In this document: one piece after another, positions 6,612 to 12,973 of the stretch | Layout: each line of letters starts with the position of its first letter | Position numbering within the stretch: the stretch's first letter is position 1 | Assembly (NCBI GenBank): GCA_018263655.1 | Contig: JAANWY010000023.1 | Span: forward strand, 1-12,979 | Origin: Anaerolineales bacterium | GTDB lineage: Bacteria > Chloroflexota > Anaerolineae > Epilineales > JAANWY01 | Direction: 5' to 3' | Length of the DNA: 12,979 nt | The notes under the pieces: generated by a model | Database searches by the model: none | The model's input: the letters and a program-made list of their open reading frames with translations, nothing else | What the model was told of the DNA's origin: nothing | Translations under genes and position numbers: made by a program

Positions 6612-6748
6612 CCCCAATTTCAGATTTCGGATTGCGAATTTCGGATTTGATCTTCCCGACACCCTTATTCCCTTATCCCCCTTATCCCTTGTCACCTTGT
6701 CTCCCCCTCACCCCAGCTCCCCTGCACCCCCTCACCTCTGCTCCTCCG
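6612..6748 (-). repeat. Purine-rich spacer with G-quadruplex-prone tract and AATCCGAAAT repeats
   Basis: This 137-bp gap between the permease and hydrolase A holds no gene. In the transcript sense it starts with four G-runs of 4-5 (6703-6731) separated by 3-4 nt, a G-quadruplex pattern. Several ATAAGGG words follow, then two copies of AATCCGAAAT (complementary to 6624-6633 and 6638-6647). A related piece occurs before hydrolase C near 3485-3500. No convincing promoter or terminator hairpin was found. Confidence 0.7.
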
Positions 6749-7681
6749 CTAGCCCTTAAGTCCGGACAGTGCGATGCCCTGAACGTAGTAGCGCTGCAGG
6801 GCCAAGAAGAGGATAATGACCGGCAGCGACGCGAGGGTTGCGCCGGCAAACGTACGGCCCCAATAGACCTGGGTTTGGGTGGTCTGCTGCGAAATGGCCA
6901 CCTGAATCATTTGCAAGTTATTATTACTGATGGCAATCAGGGGCCAGTAAAAGAGGTTCCAGATAAACTGAAACTCCAACAGCGCCAGGGTTATGATGCC
7001 AGGGATGGCGTTGGGCACGATCACGTGGCGCAGGACACCCCAATAGGACGCCCCATCGATGATAGCCGCCTCGTCGAGCTCTTTTGGAATCTCCTTGAAG
7101 AATTGTATTAGGGCAAAAATGACGAAGGGACTGGCATACCAGGGCAAAATCAAGGCCCAATACGTATCCTCCAGGTTCAGCGAGCTGACTACGATGTACA
7201 GAGGGACCATAGTCACCTGGAACGGCACCAGCATGGTGGCGATGACGAAAACCAGGAGGACGTTCTTGTAAGGGAAATCCAGCCGAGCAAAGAAGTAGGC
7301 GCCCATCGTGTTGACGACCAGTGAAGAGCATACGACAGCCGCTGACACGAGAAAGCTGTTGAACAGAAAGCGCTGAAAATTCAGGCCGTAGGATTGTCCC
7401 TCCGGGCTGAGCCCAAAGATATCCAGGTAATTCTTGAGCGTCCATTCGATGGGCACAATGGTGTGCCACGTAAAGGGGTACAGATTGGCAAAGATCTCCG
7501 TCTCGTTTCTCAGGCTCCCCAGGATCATCCAGGCAAACGGAATGACAAAGATCAGCAAGATGGCTAAGTAGATCGCGTACTCGATGATCTTCCTCGCCCC
7601 TAGACCCACCAAGCGGGAAATGCTCATCTCCGATCCCTCTGGAGAGCCCGGCTGTGGCCAAAGTCGCTGAAGAACGCCCAT
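6749..7681 (-). CDS. CUT1 ABC transporter permease, MalG-like
   Basis: A 310-aa inner-membrane permease of the carbohydrate uptake transporter-1 group. Hydrophobic segments include IIEYAIYLAILLIFVIPFAW near the N-terminus and about five more, as expected for six helices. The cytoplasmic EAA loop that contacts the ATPase is clear: ELDEAAIIDGASYWGVLRHV followed by IVPNAIPGI. The protein ends in GIALSGLKG, a typical MalG-type C-terminus (family norm ..gl..GavKG). The start at ATG 7681-7679 has AGG 5 nt upstream. ATG at 7627-7625, with AGAGGG 7 nt upstream, would remove 18 residues that show no helix and is a real alternative. It lies 23 bp after the partner permease gene. It should pair with that permease and with the solute-binding lipoprotein; no ATPase gene is in the window, so a shared MsmK/MalK-type ATPase encoded elsewhere is presumed. 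Confidence 0.93.
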   Translation of the reverse strand: MGVLQRLWPQPGSPEGSEMSISRLVGLGARKIIEYAIYLAILLIFVIPFAWMILGSLRNETEIFANLYPFTWHTIVPIEWTLKNYLDIFGLSPEGQSYGLNFQRFLFNSFLVSAAVVCSSLVVNTMGAYFFARLDFPYKNVLLVFVIATMLVPFQVTMVPLYIVVSSLNLEDTYWALILPWYASPFVIFALIQFFKEIPKELDEAAIIDGASYWGVLRHVIVPNAIPGIITLALLEFQFIWNLFYWPLIAISNNNLQMIQVAISQQTTQTQVYWGRTFAGATLASLPVIILFLALQRYYVQGIALSGLKG

Positions 7682-7704
7682 GTTTACCTGCCTTCGCGTG
7701 TTCT

Positions 7705-8637
7705 TTAGTACTCTACCTCGGATCTGAACGCCCGCATCTGGATGCCGCTAACCACCAGCAAGATGACGAGGGTCGCGATGGACATGGCACTCGCATAGCC
7801 CATATCCTGAAATAGGAACCCGTATTGATAGATGTAGTAGACAATGACCTTCGTCGCGTTCAACGGTCCGCCTCTGGTCATGGCATAGACGGGCACGAAA
7901 ACCTGGGAAGAGAAGATCGTCTGAGTCACGACGACGAACATCAAGACCCGTCGCAGGAGCGGCAAGGTGACGTGCCAGAAGATCTGGAGCCGGTTGGCGC
8001 CGTCGACGATGGCCGCTTCGCTGTACACCTCGGGTATCCCCTTGAGGCCGGCCAGCAGCAGGATCAAACTGAACCCGACTTCTTTCCAGATCATCATGAC
8101 CGTGACGGCCGGCAGAGCTCGATTAGCATTGGAGAGGAAAGCCTGCCGGGGGATACCGACGATGGAGAACAGGCTGTTGATGAGGCCGAGCTGCGAATGA
8201 TACATCATGGACCAGAGGACGGAAACGACGATCATAGACGTGACCACCGGGGTAAAAATAGCCGAGCGTACGACCCCGAGGATCCACCGTTCCTGCCGCA
8301 GGAAGACGGCCAGAACGAGCGAGAAGGCGACCTGGAGTGGCACCTTGAGCAGCACGAAGGCCGCTGTGACTCGCAGAGATTTCCAGAAGATGGGATCCTC
8401 GAGCATGAAACGGTAGTGTTGCAGGCCGATGAAGTCACCGTATCCCCCCAACAGGCTGTATTGCCACAAACTGGCTCGCAGAGTTGTTAAAATGGGCAGA
8501 TAACGGAAAATGGTGAAGTTGATCAGGGCAGGAAGAACGAAGAGAAAAGCGATCACGTAATTCCTGGTCCGCCTGCGCCATATTCTCTGCCAGAGCCCCT
8601 CACGCGCCGGCCGCGTAGCCACTACCATATCCGACAT
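7705..8637 (-). CDS. CUT1 ABC transporter permease, MalF/UgpA-like
   Basis: A 310-aa inner-membrane permease of the CUT1 group, the partner of the downstream MalG-like protein. After a basic N-terminus (WQRIWRRRTRNYV) comes the first helix AFLFVLPALINFTIF, then about five further helices. The EAA loop reads IPEVYSEAAIVDGANRLQIF followed by WHVTLPLLRRVL. A periplasmic/transmembrane VYAMTRGGPLNAT segment is typical of MalF/UgpA-type proteins (family norm ..lT.GGP...T). Start ATG 8637-8635 has AGGGGTGG 4 nt upstream. The gene follows the solute-binding protein after a 94-bp spacer holding a strong hairpin, which may set the ratio of binding protein to permease. The family mainly moves sugars and glycerol-phosphate derivatives; the substrate here is inferred from the downstream nucleoside enzymes and could be wrong. 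Confidence 0.93.
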   Translation of the reverse strand: MSDMVVATRPAREGLWQRIWRRRTRNYVIAFLFVLPALINFTIFRYLPILTTLRASLWQYSLLGGYGDFIGLQHYRFMLEDPIFWKSLRVTAAFVLLKVPLQVAFSLVLAVFLRQERWILGVVRSAIFTPVVTSMIVVSVLWSMMYHSQLGLINSLFSIVGIPRQAFLSNANRALPAVTVMMIWKEVGFSLILLLAGLKGIPEVYSEAAIVDGANRLQIFWHVTLPLLRRVLMFVVVTQTIFSSQVFVPVYAMTRGGPLNATKVIVYYIYQYGFLFQDMGYASAMSIATLVILLVVSGIQMRAFRSEVEY

Positions 8638-8731
8638 CAGTCCACCCCTAACTGAGCACGGGAGCTGGGGGGCCAGGGAGCACGGGTGCAGAGATGATCC
8701 CCTGCACCCGTGCTCCCCCGCTCCCCTGCTC
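8638..8731 (-). promoter_or_regulatory. Intercistronic hairpin between binding protein and permease genes
   Basis: Within the 94-bp spacer, 8676-8691 (GGGAGCACGGGTGCAG) is a perfect 16-bp inverted repeat of 8702-8717, leaving a 10-nt loop. In the transcript the stem is not followed by a U-run, so it is more likely a stabiliser or partial attenuator than a complete intrinsic terminator. Such hairpins between binding-protein and permease genes are known to raise the binding protein's relative level (malE-malF type). Confidence 0.75.
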
Positions 8732-10141
8732 CTACTCGTTCCACCCGGCGTACTTGGCGCACAATCCTTCGATTCGTCGAGCAGTCGCGCTCAACTCATC
8801 CGCTGGATCCGCACCCTGTTGAATGTTGAGAGCCGCCTCGGCGAACATCTGTTGGTATTCGGTGTAGCACGGTGTCTGAATACGCGGAACACCGATCTCG
8901 TTCATTGCCTCGAACCAAATGTGCTGCCTACCACCCTCTTGGTACTCCGGCAGTTCGTTGAACAGCGCGACATTGGCCGGCAACTGCCGCACGTGTTTGT
9001 ACCAAATACGGGCGCCGGCGTCGCTGCTGGCGAACTTCACGTAGGCCAGCGCCTCCTCGAAGTGCTCGGTGTTGGGCGAAATACCGTAGTGCCAGCTACC
9101 GGTTTGACAGACTGGAGTGACGAAGTAGGGAATCCCTGTCACGCCCCACGAGAACTCGCCTTCGCCGTAGAGGCGGTTCAGCTCACCGATCCGGTTGTCG
9201 GGCGTTACCATGAACGCGGCCTGCTCGGACTCGAATATATTGGGGATCGGCTCAATGGGTGTCACCGCATACTCTTGGTGGATGTCTTGATAGAACTGCA
9301 TCGCCTCGATGGATTCCGGGGTGTCCAGGTAGCCGACGAAGGACACGCCATCTTCGCCCATACCTTCGTAGGTCGGGCTGCCCTTCTCGCCGTTGGAGCG
9401 GTGGAAGATGCCATGTTCATAGTCGCCGACCCACGTCCCTTGCCCCCAGCGCAGGCCCCACTGATCGGGCACGCCGTCGCCGTCCTGGTCGACGGTGGTC
9501 TTTTGCCAGGCTTCCAAGGCTTCGTCCATCGTCCAGCTATCTGCCAGCGCCTGAGGGGGACTGATGCCGGCCGCTTCCGTCATCTCCGTATTGTACATCA
9601 TGAGGGAACAGGACTGCATCATCGGCGGGCCGTAGAGCTCGCCTCTGAAGCTCCCCTCTTCGATAGACTGGGGGAACCACTGCTTCAGTTCATCTTCGGT
9701 GAAATACTCTCCGAGGGGAAGGATGACGCGGTTGAAGCCGTAGTGCTTCATATCGGGTCCATCGGCCTCGAGCAGATCCCACGGGAGCCCAGCCGCCACT
9801 GACGCCTCAATCTTCGGGAAAAGCTCGCGGAACGGCACAGACTCGAACTGAATGTCCACGTAGGACCACTTTCCGTCCTCGATCTGCTGAAACTCTTGCA
9901 GGATTTCCTTCCAGGCGTTCAACTGCGCGTCGTCCTGAATCGCCAAGAACCTCAGCGTCACCTTCTCCGGCGGGCCGGCTGGGGCCTCCTCTTTCTCGGC
10001 CGGCGCCTTCTCCGCCGGAGGCGCGAGAGCCGGCGCGGCGCATCCAACGACCACCAGCGCCAGGACCAGCACAAGGCTCAACCAGGTGAACCAACGCCTC
10101 GATACGCCTTCGGCTACTCGACCTAAACGTTTGATATTCAT
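8732..10141 (-). CDS. CUT1 ABC transporter solute-binding lipoprotein
   Basis: A 469-aa extracellular solute-binding protein of the MalE/UgpB type. It has a basic n-region with RR (15-16), a hydrophobic core to residue 32 and a lipobox-like VVVGC with the lipid-attachment Cys at 34. A Pro/Ala/Glu-rich tether (about 35-60) follows, then the two-lobed binding domain. DQDGDGVPDQWG (218-229) is a calcium-binding-type loop often seen in binding proteins of this group. Start ATG 10141-10139 has GGAG about 9 nt upstream. It is the first gene behind the sigma-70 promoter at 10321-10349. The next genes are its two permeases, then nucleoside-cleaving enzymes, suggesting that it captures nucleosides or ribosylated compounds. 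Classic nucleoside ABC importers use BMP/BmpA-type binding proteins instead, so the ligand is an open point. Confidence 0.92.
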   Translation of the reverse strand: MNIKRLGRVAEGVSRRWFTWLSLVLVLALVVVGCAAPALAPPAEKAPAEKEEAPAGPPEKVTLRFLAIQDDAQLNAWKEILQEFQQIEDGKWSYVDIQFESVPFRELFPKIEASVAAGLPWDLLEADGPDMKHYGFNRVILPLGEYFTEDELKQWFPQSIEEGSFRGELYGPPMMQSCSLMMYNTEMTEAAGISPPQALADSWTMDEALEAWQKTTVDQDGDGVPDQWGLRWGQGTWVGDYEHGIFHRSNGEKGSPTYEGMGEDGVSFVGYLDTPESIEAMQFYQDIHQEYAVTPIEPIPNIFESEQAAFMVTPDNRIGELNRLYGEGEFSWGVTGIPYFVTPVCQTGSWHYGISPNTEHFEEALAYVKFASSDAGARIWYKHVRQLPANVALFNELPEYQEGGRQHIWFEAMNEIGVPRIQTPCYTEYQQMFAEAALNIQQGADPADELSATARRIEGLCAKYAGWNE

Positions 10142-10314
10142 AGCTTCTTTCTCCTCTCTTGATGCTGGTTCATACTGTTATGGAGCGCTTCGATTACGGC
10201 TGCGCTTCGATTACGGCTGCGCTTCGACTAGAGCTATCGAGTCTGTCTGTATAGTAAGACCCTCACCTCCTTTCCGAACCTCTCCGCTCTTTGAGCGTCC
10301 GTGTGTGGTGTTTG
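10142..10314 (-). promoter_or_regulatory. Long 5' leader of the transporter/hydrolase operon
   Basis: If transcription begins about 7 nt past the -10 box (near 10314), the leader is about 170 nt. From the 5' end it holds a small hairpin CGCTC-AAA-GAGCG (10285-10297) and then a perfect Shine-Dalgarno AAAGGAGGTGA (10263-10273) with no ATG, GTG or TTG at usable distance. The 17-bp repeats at 10185-10235 come next, then the true ribosome site before the binding-protein gene. No known riboswitch was recognised. Confidence 0.55.
10185..10235. repeat. 17-bp tandem repeats in the operon leader
   Basis: The unit GCGCTTCGATTACGGCT is present twice without mismatch (10185-10201, 10202-10218) and a third time with three substitutions (10219-10235). 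The CGCTTCGA core resembles dispersed TTCGA-type repeats. It lies in the untranslated leader about 45-95 nt before the start codon. Confidence 0.85.
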
Positions 10315-10320
10315 CCAGCT

Positions 10321-10349
10321 AGTATACAAATCGTTTGCTCGTCTGTCAA
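10321..10349 (-). promoter_or_regulatory. Sigma-70 promoter with LacI-family-like operator core
   Basis: On the minus strand TTGACA (10349-10344) and TATACT (10326-10321) are separated by exactly 17 nt. This is a consensus -35, ideal spacing, and a -10 one base from TATAAT. The spacer holds CAAACGATTTG, whose AAACGATT fits the AAnCGnTT core typical of LacI-family (including CcpA-type) operators; the flanks are only weakly symmetrical. A repressor bound there would block polymerase directly. It drives the transporter and enzyme genes to its left. No regulator gene is in the window. Confidence 0.82.
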
Positions 10350-10386
10350 GCATGTTGTCAAAAGCATAAGGGGATTCCAGAATTTA

Positions 10387-10442
10387 AAACCTCCCAAAGA
10401 CCCAAAGATTTATGAGGGAAATGGGCCATTTTTGGGAGGTTT
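10387..10442 (-). terminator. Probable intrinsic terminator after the kinase gene
   Basis: A perfect 12-bp inverted repeat (AAACCTCCCAAA at 10387-10398, TTTGGGAGGTTT at 10431-10442) with a 32-nt spacer begins 29 nt after the kinase stop codon. In the transcript the stem is followed by UUUUAAAUU. The loop is longer than usual but has minor internal pairing. It separates the kinase unit from the downstream operon promoter. Confidence 0.6.
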
Positions 10443-10471
10443 ATTTCCCTGGAAGTCCCTAATCGACACGC

Positions 10472-11485
10472 TCATAATGGAACGGCTATTGAGCTTGTCT
10501 GCAGAAGCGCCTCGATCTCCTTCTTTTGTGGCAGGCGGGTCCCTGTCCCCAGCCTCGCGACGGACGCCGAACCGGCGGCATTGGCCAGCGCGCCAATTTG
10601 CTCCAACGAAAACCCTCTCAGGTAGCCGTAGACGCAGGCTGCATCGAAGGCATCGCCGGCGCCGGCTGTGTCCCGCACCTCGACCTCGAATGCCTCTACG
10701 TGCACCTGCTGCTCTTCCGTGGCGATCAGGCAACCCCGATCCCCCAATTTGACAATGACGGTGGAAGGCCCTTCCGTCAAAAGACGTTGGGCTGCCTCGA
10801 TCTGGTCGCCGGCCCCCGTCCAGGATAATGTCTCATCAAGGGTGGCCAAAAACACGGTCGTGTGGTCGATGACGGCGCTAATCTGTTCCCGGTCGGCGTG
10901 ATAAGCCGCAGGCGCCATATCGAAGAAGACGGGAATGCCGTGTTCATGAGCGATTTCGAGACAGGTCAAGATGGAGGCTGAAGAAAGGCGGACATCGGGA
11001 TGCAAAGCGTAGCCGGTCACGAAAACAGCGTCCGCTGCCTGAATCACCCGTCGCCATTCAGAATGGAACGGCAGCCGTTGGCCGCTTCCAAACATCCCTA
11101 AGAAGACGTGTTCGGCGTTGTCGTCAACGAGAACGATGGCCGTGGCCGTCCGGCCCTCCGGCAAAACAACCACGCTTTCCACGTCCACGCCTTCCCCAGC
11201 CAACAGCTCGAGAACCTGTTCTCCGTAAAAATCATCCCCCACTGTCCCGAGCGCTGTCACATTCGCGCCCAACCGCGCGGCAATCACCAGGAAGTTCCCC
11301 GTCCCGCCGGCCTCGATGGCGATGTCATTGGCTACCTGGTGTTCCCGAGCCCGCACGGGCAATTGTGGGATGGGGACAATCAGATCGGCGACCAGATCAC
11401 CGAGTGTCACGATATCTAGCATCACGTTTTCAATCACGTTTTCAGTCACGTTTTCAGTCACGTTCTCAGTCCGTCCTGCAACCAC
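10472..11485 (-). CDS. PfkB-family carbohydrate/nucleoside kinase
   Basis: A 337-aa (from GTG) kinase of the ribokinase/PfkB family, which phosphorylates sugars or nucleosides with ATP in the cytoplasm. The first PfkB signature is seen in GGTGNFLVIAARLGANVTAL (60-79) followed by GTVGDD. The second is DTAGAGDAFDAACVYGYL (272-289), with D278 as catalytic base and GAGD as anion hole. Substrate cannot be read from the motifs; beside nucleoside hydrolases, ribose or a nucleoside is the natural guess. GTG 11485-11483 has AAGG 6 nt upstream and lies 3 bp after the preceding stop. The family core begins at ATG 11422-11420 (MLDIVTLGD), which has no ribosome site and would give 316 aa. From GTG, the first 21 residues include four TENV-type units made by a 12-bp tandem repeat, an odd N-terminus for this family. 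It is transcribed with the upstream secreted-protein gene and ends at a terminator, so it is in a separate unit from the hydrolase operon. Confidence 0.87.
   Translation of the reverse strand: MVAGRTENVTENVTENVIENVMLDIVTLGDLVADLIVPIPQLPVRAREHQVANDIAIEAGGTGNFLVIAARLGANVTALGTVGDDFYGEQVLELLAGEGVDVESVVVLPEGRTATAIVLVDDNAEHVFLGMFGSGQRLPFHSEWRRVIQAADAVFVTGYALHPDVRLSSASILTCLEIAHEHGIPVFFDMAPAAYHADREQISAVIDHTTVFLATLDETLSWTGAGDQIEAAQRLLTEGPSTVIVKLGDRGCLIATEEQQVHVEAFEVEVRDTAGAGDAFDAACVYGYLRGFSLEQIGALANAAGSASVARLGTGTRLPQKKEIEALLQTSSIAVPL
11423..11470. repeat. Four 12-bp tandem repeats at the kinase N-terminus
   Basis: The plus-strand unit CACGTTTTCAGT occurs at 11423-11434 (one mismatch), 11435-11446 (exact), 11447-11458 (exact) and 11459-11470 (one mismatch). 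The array ends one base before the ATG at 11422-11420. If translated from the upstream GTG it encodes TENV-TENV-TENV-IENV. This is the second 12-bp array in the window that abuts a presumed ATG. Confidence 0.88.
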
Positions 11486-11488
11486 GCG

Positions 11489-12973
11489 TTACCTTGAGAA
11501 TGTTTTGCCACCAAGCTCACCCTGCCTCGGCAAGGCGGCAACTTTCCTGCGTCGCCAGACGGCCAACGACGCGCCTACGACCAGGGGCAAGGCCGGCGCC
11601 AGGTACAGCAGCCACGGGTTCTGAGTGTTTGCCACCCTTATTTCCCGCTCACTTCCGCGCACGACGCTGCCATCGGCTTCTACCAAACGAAGCGTGTAAG
11701 AGGGTTGGCCGGCTTCGACCTGGATTCGATACCCCTCAAAGTCGGGAGACCTTGTCTCCGATTGGCCGCCGGCTCCGTACTCTACCACCTCGTAGCCAAG
11801 AGCCGGGCCTGGAAGCTGTCTCACCCGATATGGCTTCTTCTCCACCGACTGGATGACGCGATCGCCGTGCAACACCTCCATATGTCCCTCCCCCTTCGGC
11901 TGGAGGTGTACCCACATCCAACGATTAGGTCTCCGCTTAGGTCTCCCTTGCATACTTTGGGGCGTCTTCAATCGCGTGTAATACAGTTCATTATATTCTC
12001 GCTCGAGAAAGGGTTGGAAATACAAAACGTTGGCGCTGCGTGGTGAGCTTGTCGAACCGCTGCGGACATAGATCACCTGGTTAGGATCGTCAACTTGTTC
12101 GGGGGTCGTCCACTTGTCTCGAGAGACAACGGTATAGCCTACCCCTTCCCGCTGAGCTGAAAAGACAACAAGTTTTCTCTTGCTCTGAGGTAGGATCTGA
12201 CCGTCCGCTCCTCTGATCCGAATGACGTAGGCGCCGGCCGCCAGCTCTACGGGAAAGCCATCGTTCAATCCTGTGCTATAAAACAGGAAGGGCTCCGGTT
12301 TATCAGGCGGATCCGGGATATTTACATCGGCTTCGCTCTTGCCTTGGGTCACTATTTGGCTCAACTGTTCCTGATATTCTCGCTCAGCCTGATAGTACTC
12401 CCACACGCGATCCCGATATGCGTCGCGCTGTCTCTGAAATTCCTGATGTTGGGCTTTAGCCTCCTGGCCGGTATAGAGATGGACCTCGCCGGCGTCGAGC
12501 CCGTGTGGATGCTGGATGACGTACTTGGTCTGCGACAACGTGTGCAGAACCTTGCCCTGGCGCAGGATCTCGAGGGCGCCGGCCACCGTCTCGTTCAGGC
12601 TATCCCAATCCGCCTTGTACTCGTTGGTGATCGGCCAGAAGTAAACCAGAGTGTAGCGGGGGGAAATGATACTGCGCGTATCGGCCAGAAGATAGAGAGT
12701 GTCTTGCGTCGTCGGGTAGAAGGTGCCAACATATTCGCTACCTGTGAAAGCGTTGACCCCGTAGACAAACTGACGCTCCTTAGTTGGCGCCTGGGCGAAC
12801 ACTGCTGTCGCGAAAAACGCCGATAACGCCAAGACCACCAGCCCCTCAAAGGTCTTTCTTAGTGCCCCCCTGCCCCCCTGCCCCCCTGCTCCCCTGCTCC
12901 CCCGCTCCTCTGCCCCTCCGCCCCTCTGCTCCTCCGCCCCTCCGCTCCTCCGCCCCTCCGCTCCTCTGCTCAT
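11489..12973 (-). CDS. Unrecognised secreted, C-terminally membrane-anchored protein
   Basis: I do not recognise this 494-aa protein. The segment RKTFEGLVVLALSAFFATAV followed by FAQA looks like a signal peptide cleaved after AQA. The mature part begins near QFVYGVNAFTGSEYVGTF and is largely hydrophilic and beta-rich in appearance. A charged stretch rich in Q/E/R (from about QEAKAQHQEFQRQRDAY to YQEQLSQ) may form a coiled coil. NPWLLYLAPALPLVVGASLAVW followed by RRRK near the C-terminus is a transmembrane helix with a cytoplasmic basic stop, so the body should face outward. The only ATG in frame is at 12973-12971, at the window edge, and the first 35-40 residues (Gly/Arg/Glu-rich) come from purine-rich repeats. 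The frame is open to the window end, so the true start may lie outside; GTG at 12838-12836 would remove the signal's basic end. It precedes the kinase gene by 3 bp. No enzymatic motif was seen. Confidence 0.72.
   Translation of the reverse strand: MSRGAEGRRSGGAEEQRGGGAEERGSRGAGGQGGRGALRKTFEGLVVLALSAFFATAVFAQAPTKERQFVYGVNAFTGSEYVGTFYPTTQDTLYLLADTRSIISPRYTLVYFWPITNEYKADWDSLNETVAGALEILRQGKVLHTLSQTKYVIQHPHGLDAGEVHLYTGQEAKAQHQEFQRQRDAYRDRVWEYYQAEREYQEQLSQIVTQGKSEADVNIPDPPDKPEPFLFYSTGLNDGFPVELAAGAYVIRIRGADGQILPQSKRKLVVFSAQREGVGYTVVSRDKWTTPEQVDDPNQVIYVRSGSTSSPRSANVLYFQPFLEREYNELYYTRLKTPQSMQGRPKRRPNRWMWVHLQPKGEGHMEVLHGDRVIQSVEKKPYRVRQLPGPALGYEVVEYGAGGQSETRSPDFEGYRIQVEAGQPSYTLRLVEADGSVVRGSEREIRVANTQNPWLLYLAPALPLVVGASLAVWRRRKVAALPRQGELGGKTFSR
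12044..12057. repeat. REP-like TGAGCTTGTCGAAC core inside a coding region
   Basis: This 14-base segment matches the core of the 24-bp repeats at 4517-4588 (TGAGCxxGTCGAA) and encodes part of the GSTSS stretch of the unrecognised secreted protein. It suggests a dispersed repeat has entered or been retained in a tolerant loop of this gene. Confidence 0.45.
12865..12970 (-). repeat. 8-bp-periodic purine-rich repeat with G-quadruplex potential
   Basis: On the minus strand five G-runs of 4-6 (12865-12903) are separated by 2-4 nt, and degenerate 8-bp units of the GGGGAGCA/GGAGCGGA kind continue to about 12970. It lies in the sense strand at the 5' end of the secreted-protein frame, where it is read as low-complexity Gly/Arg/Glu. 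Related sequence is found at 6703-6745 and 8655-8735. Confidence 0.8.

Noticed and set aside
6640..6720. Internal promoter before nucleoside hydrolase A (GTGACA and ATAAGG words)
   Set aside because: Boxes are poor and the spacing only approximate. The purine-rich repeats generate such words by chance.
8819..9802. 327-codon plus-strand open frame opposite the solute-binding protein
   Set aside because: Shadow of a well-supported lipoprotein gene. No motif or ribosome site favours it.
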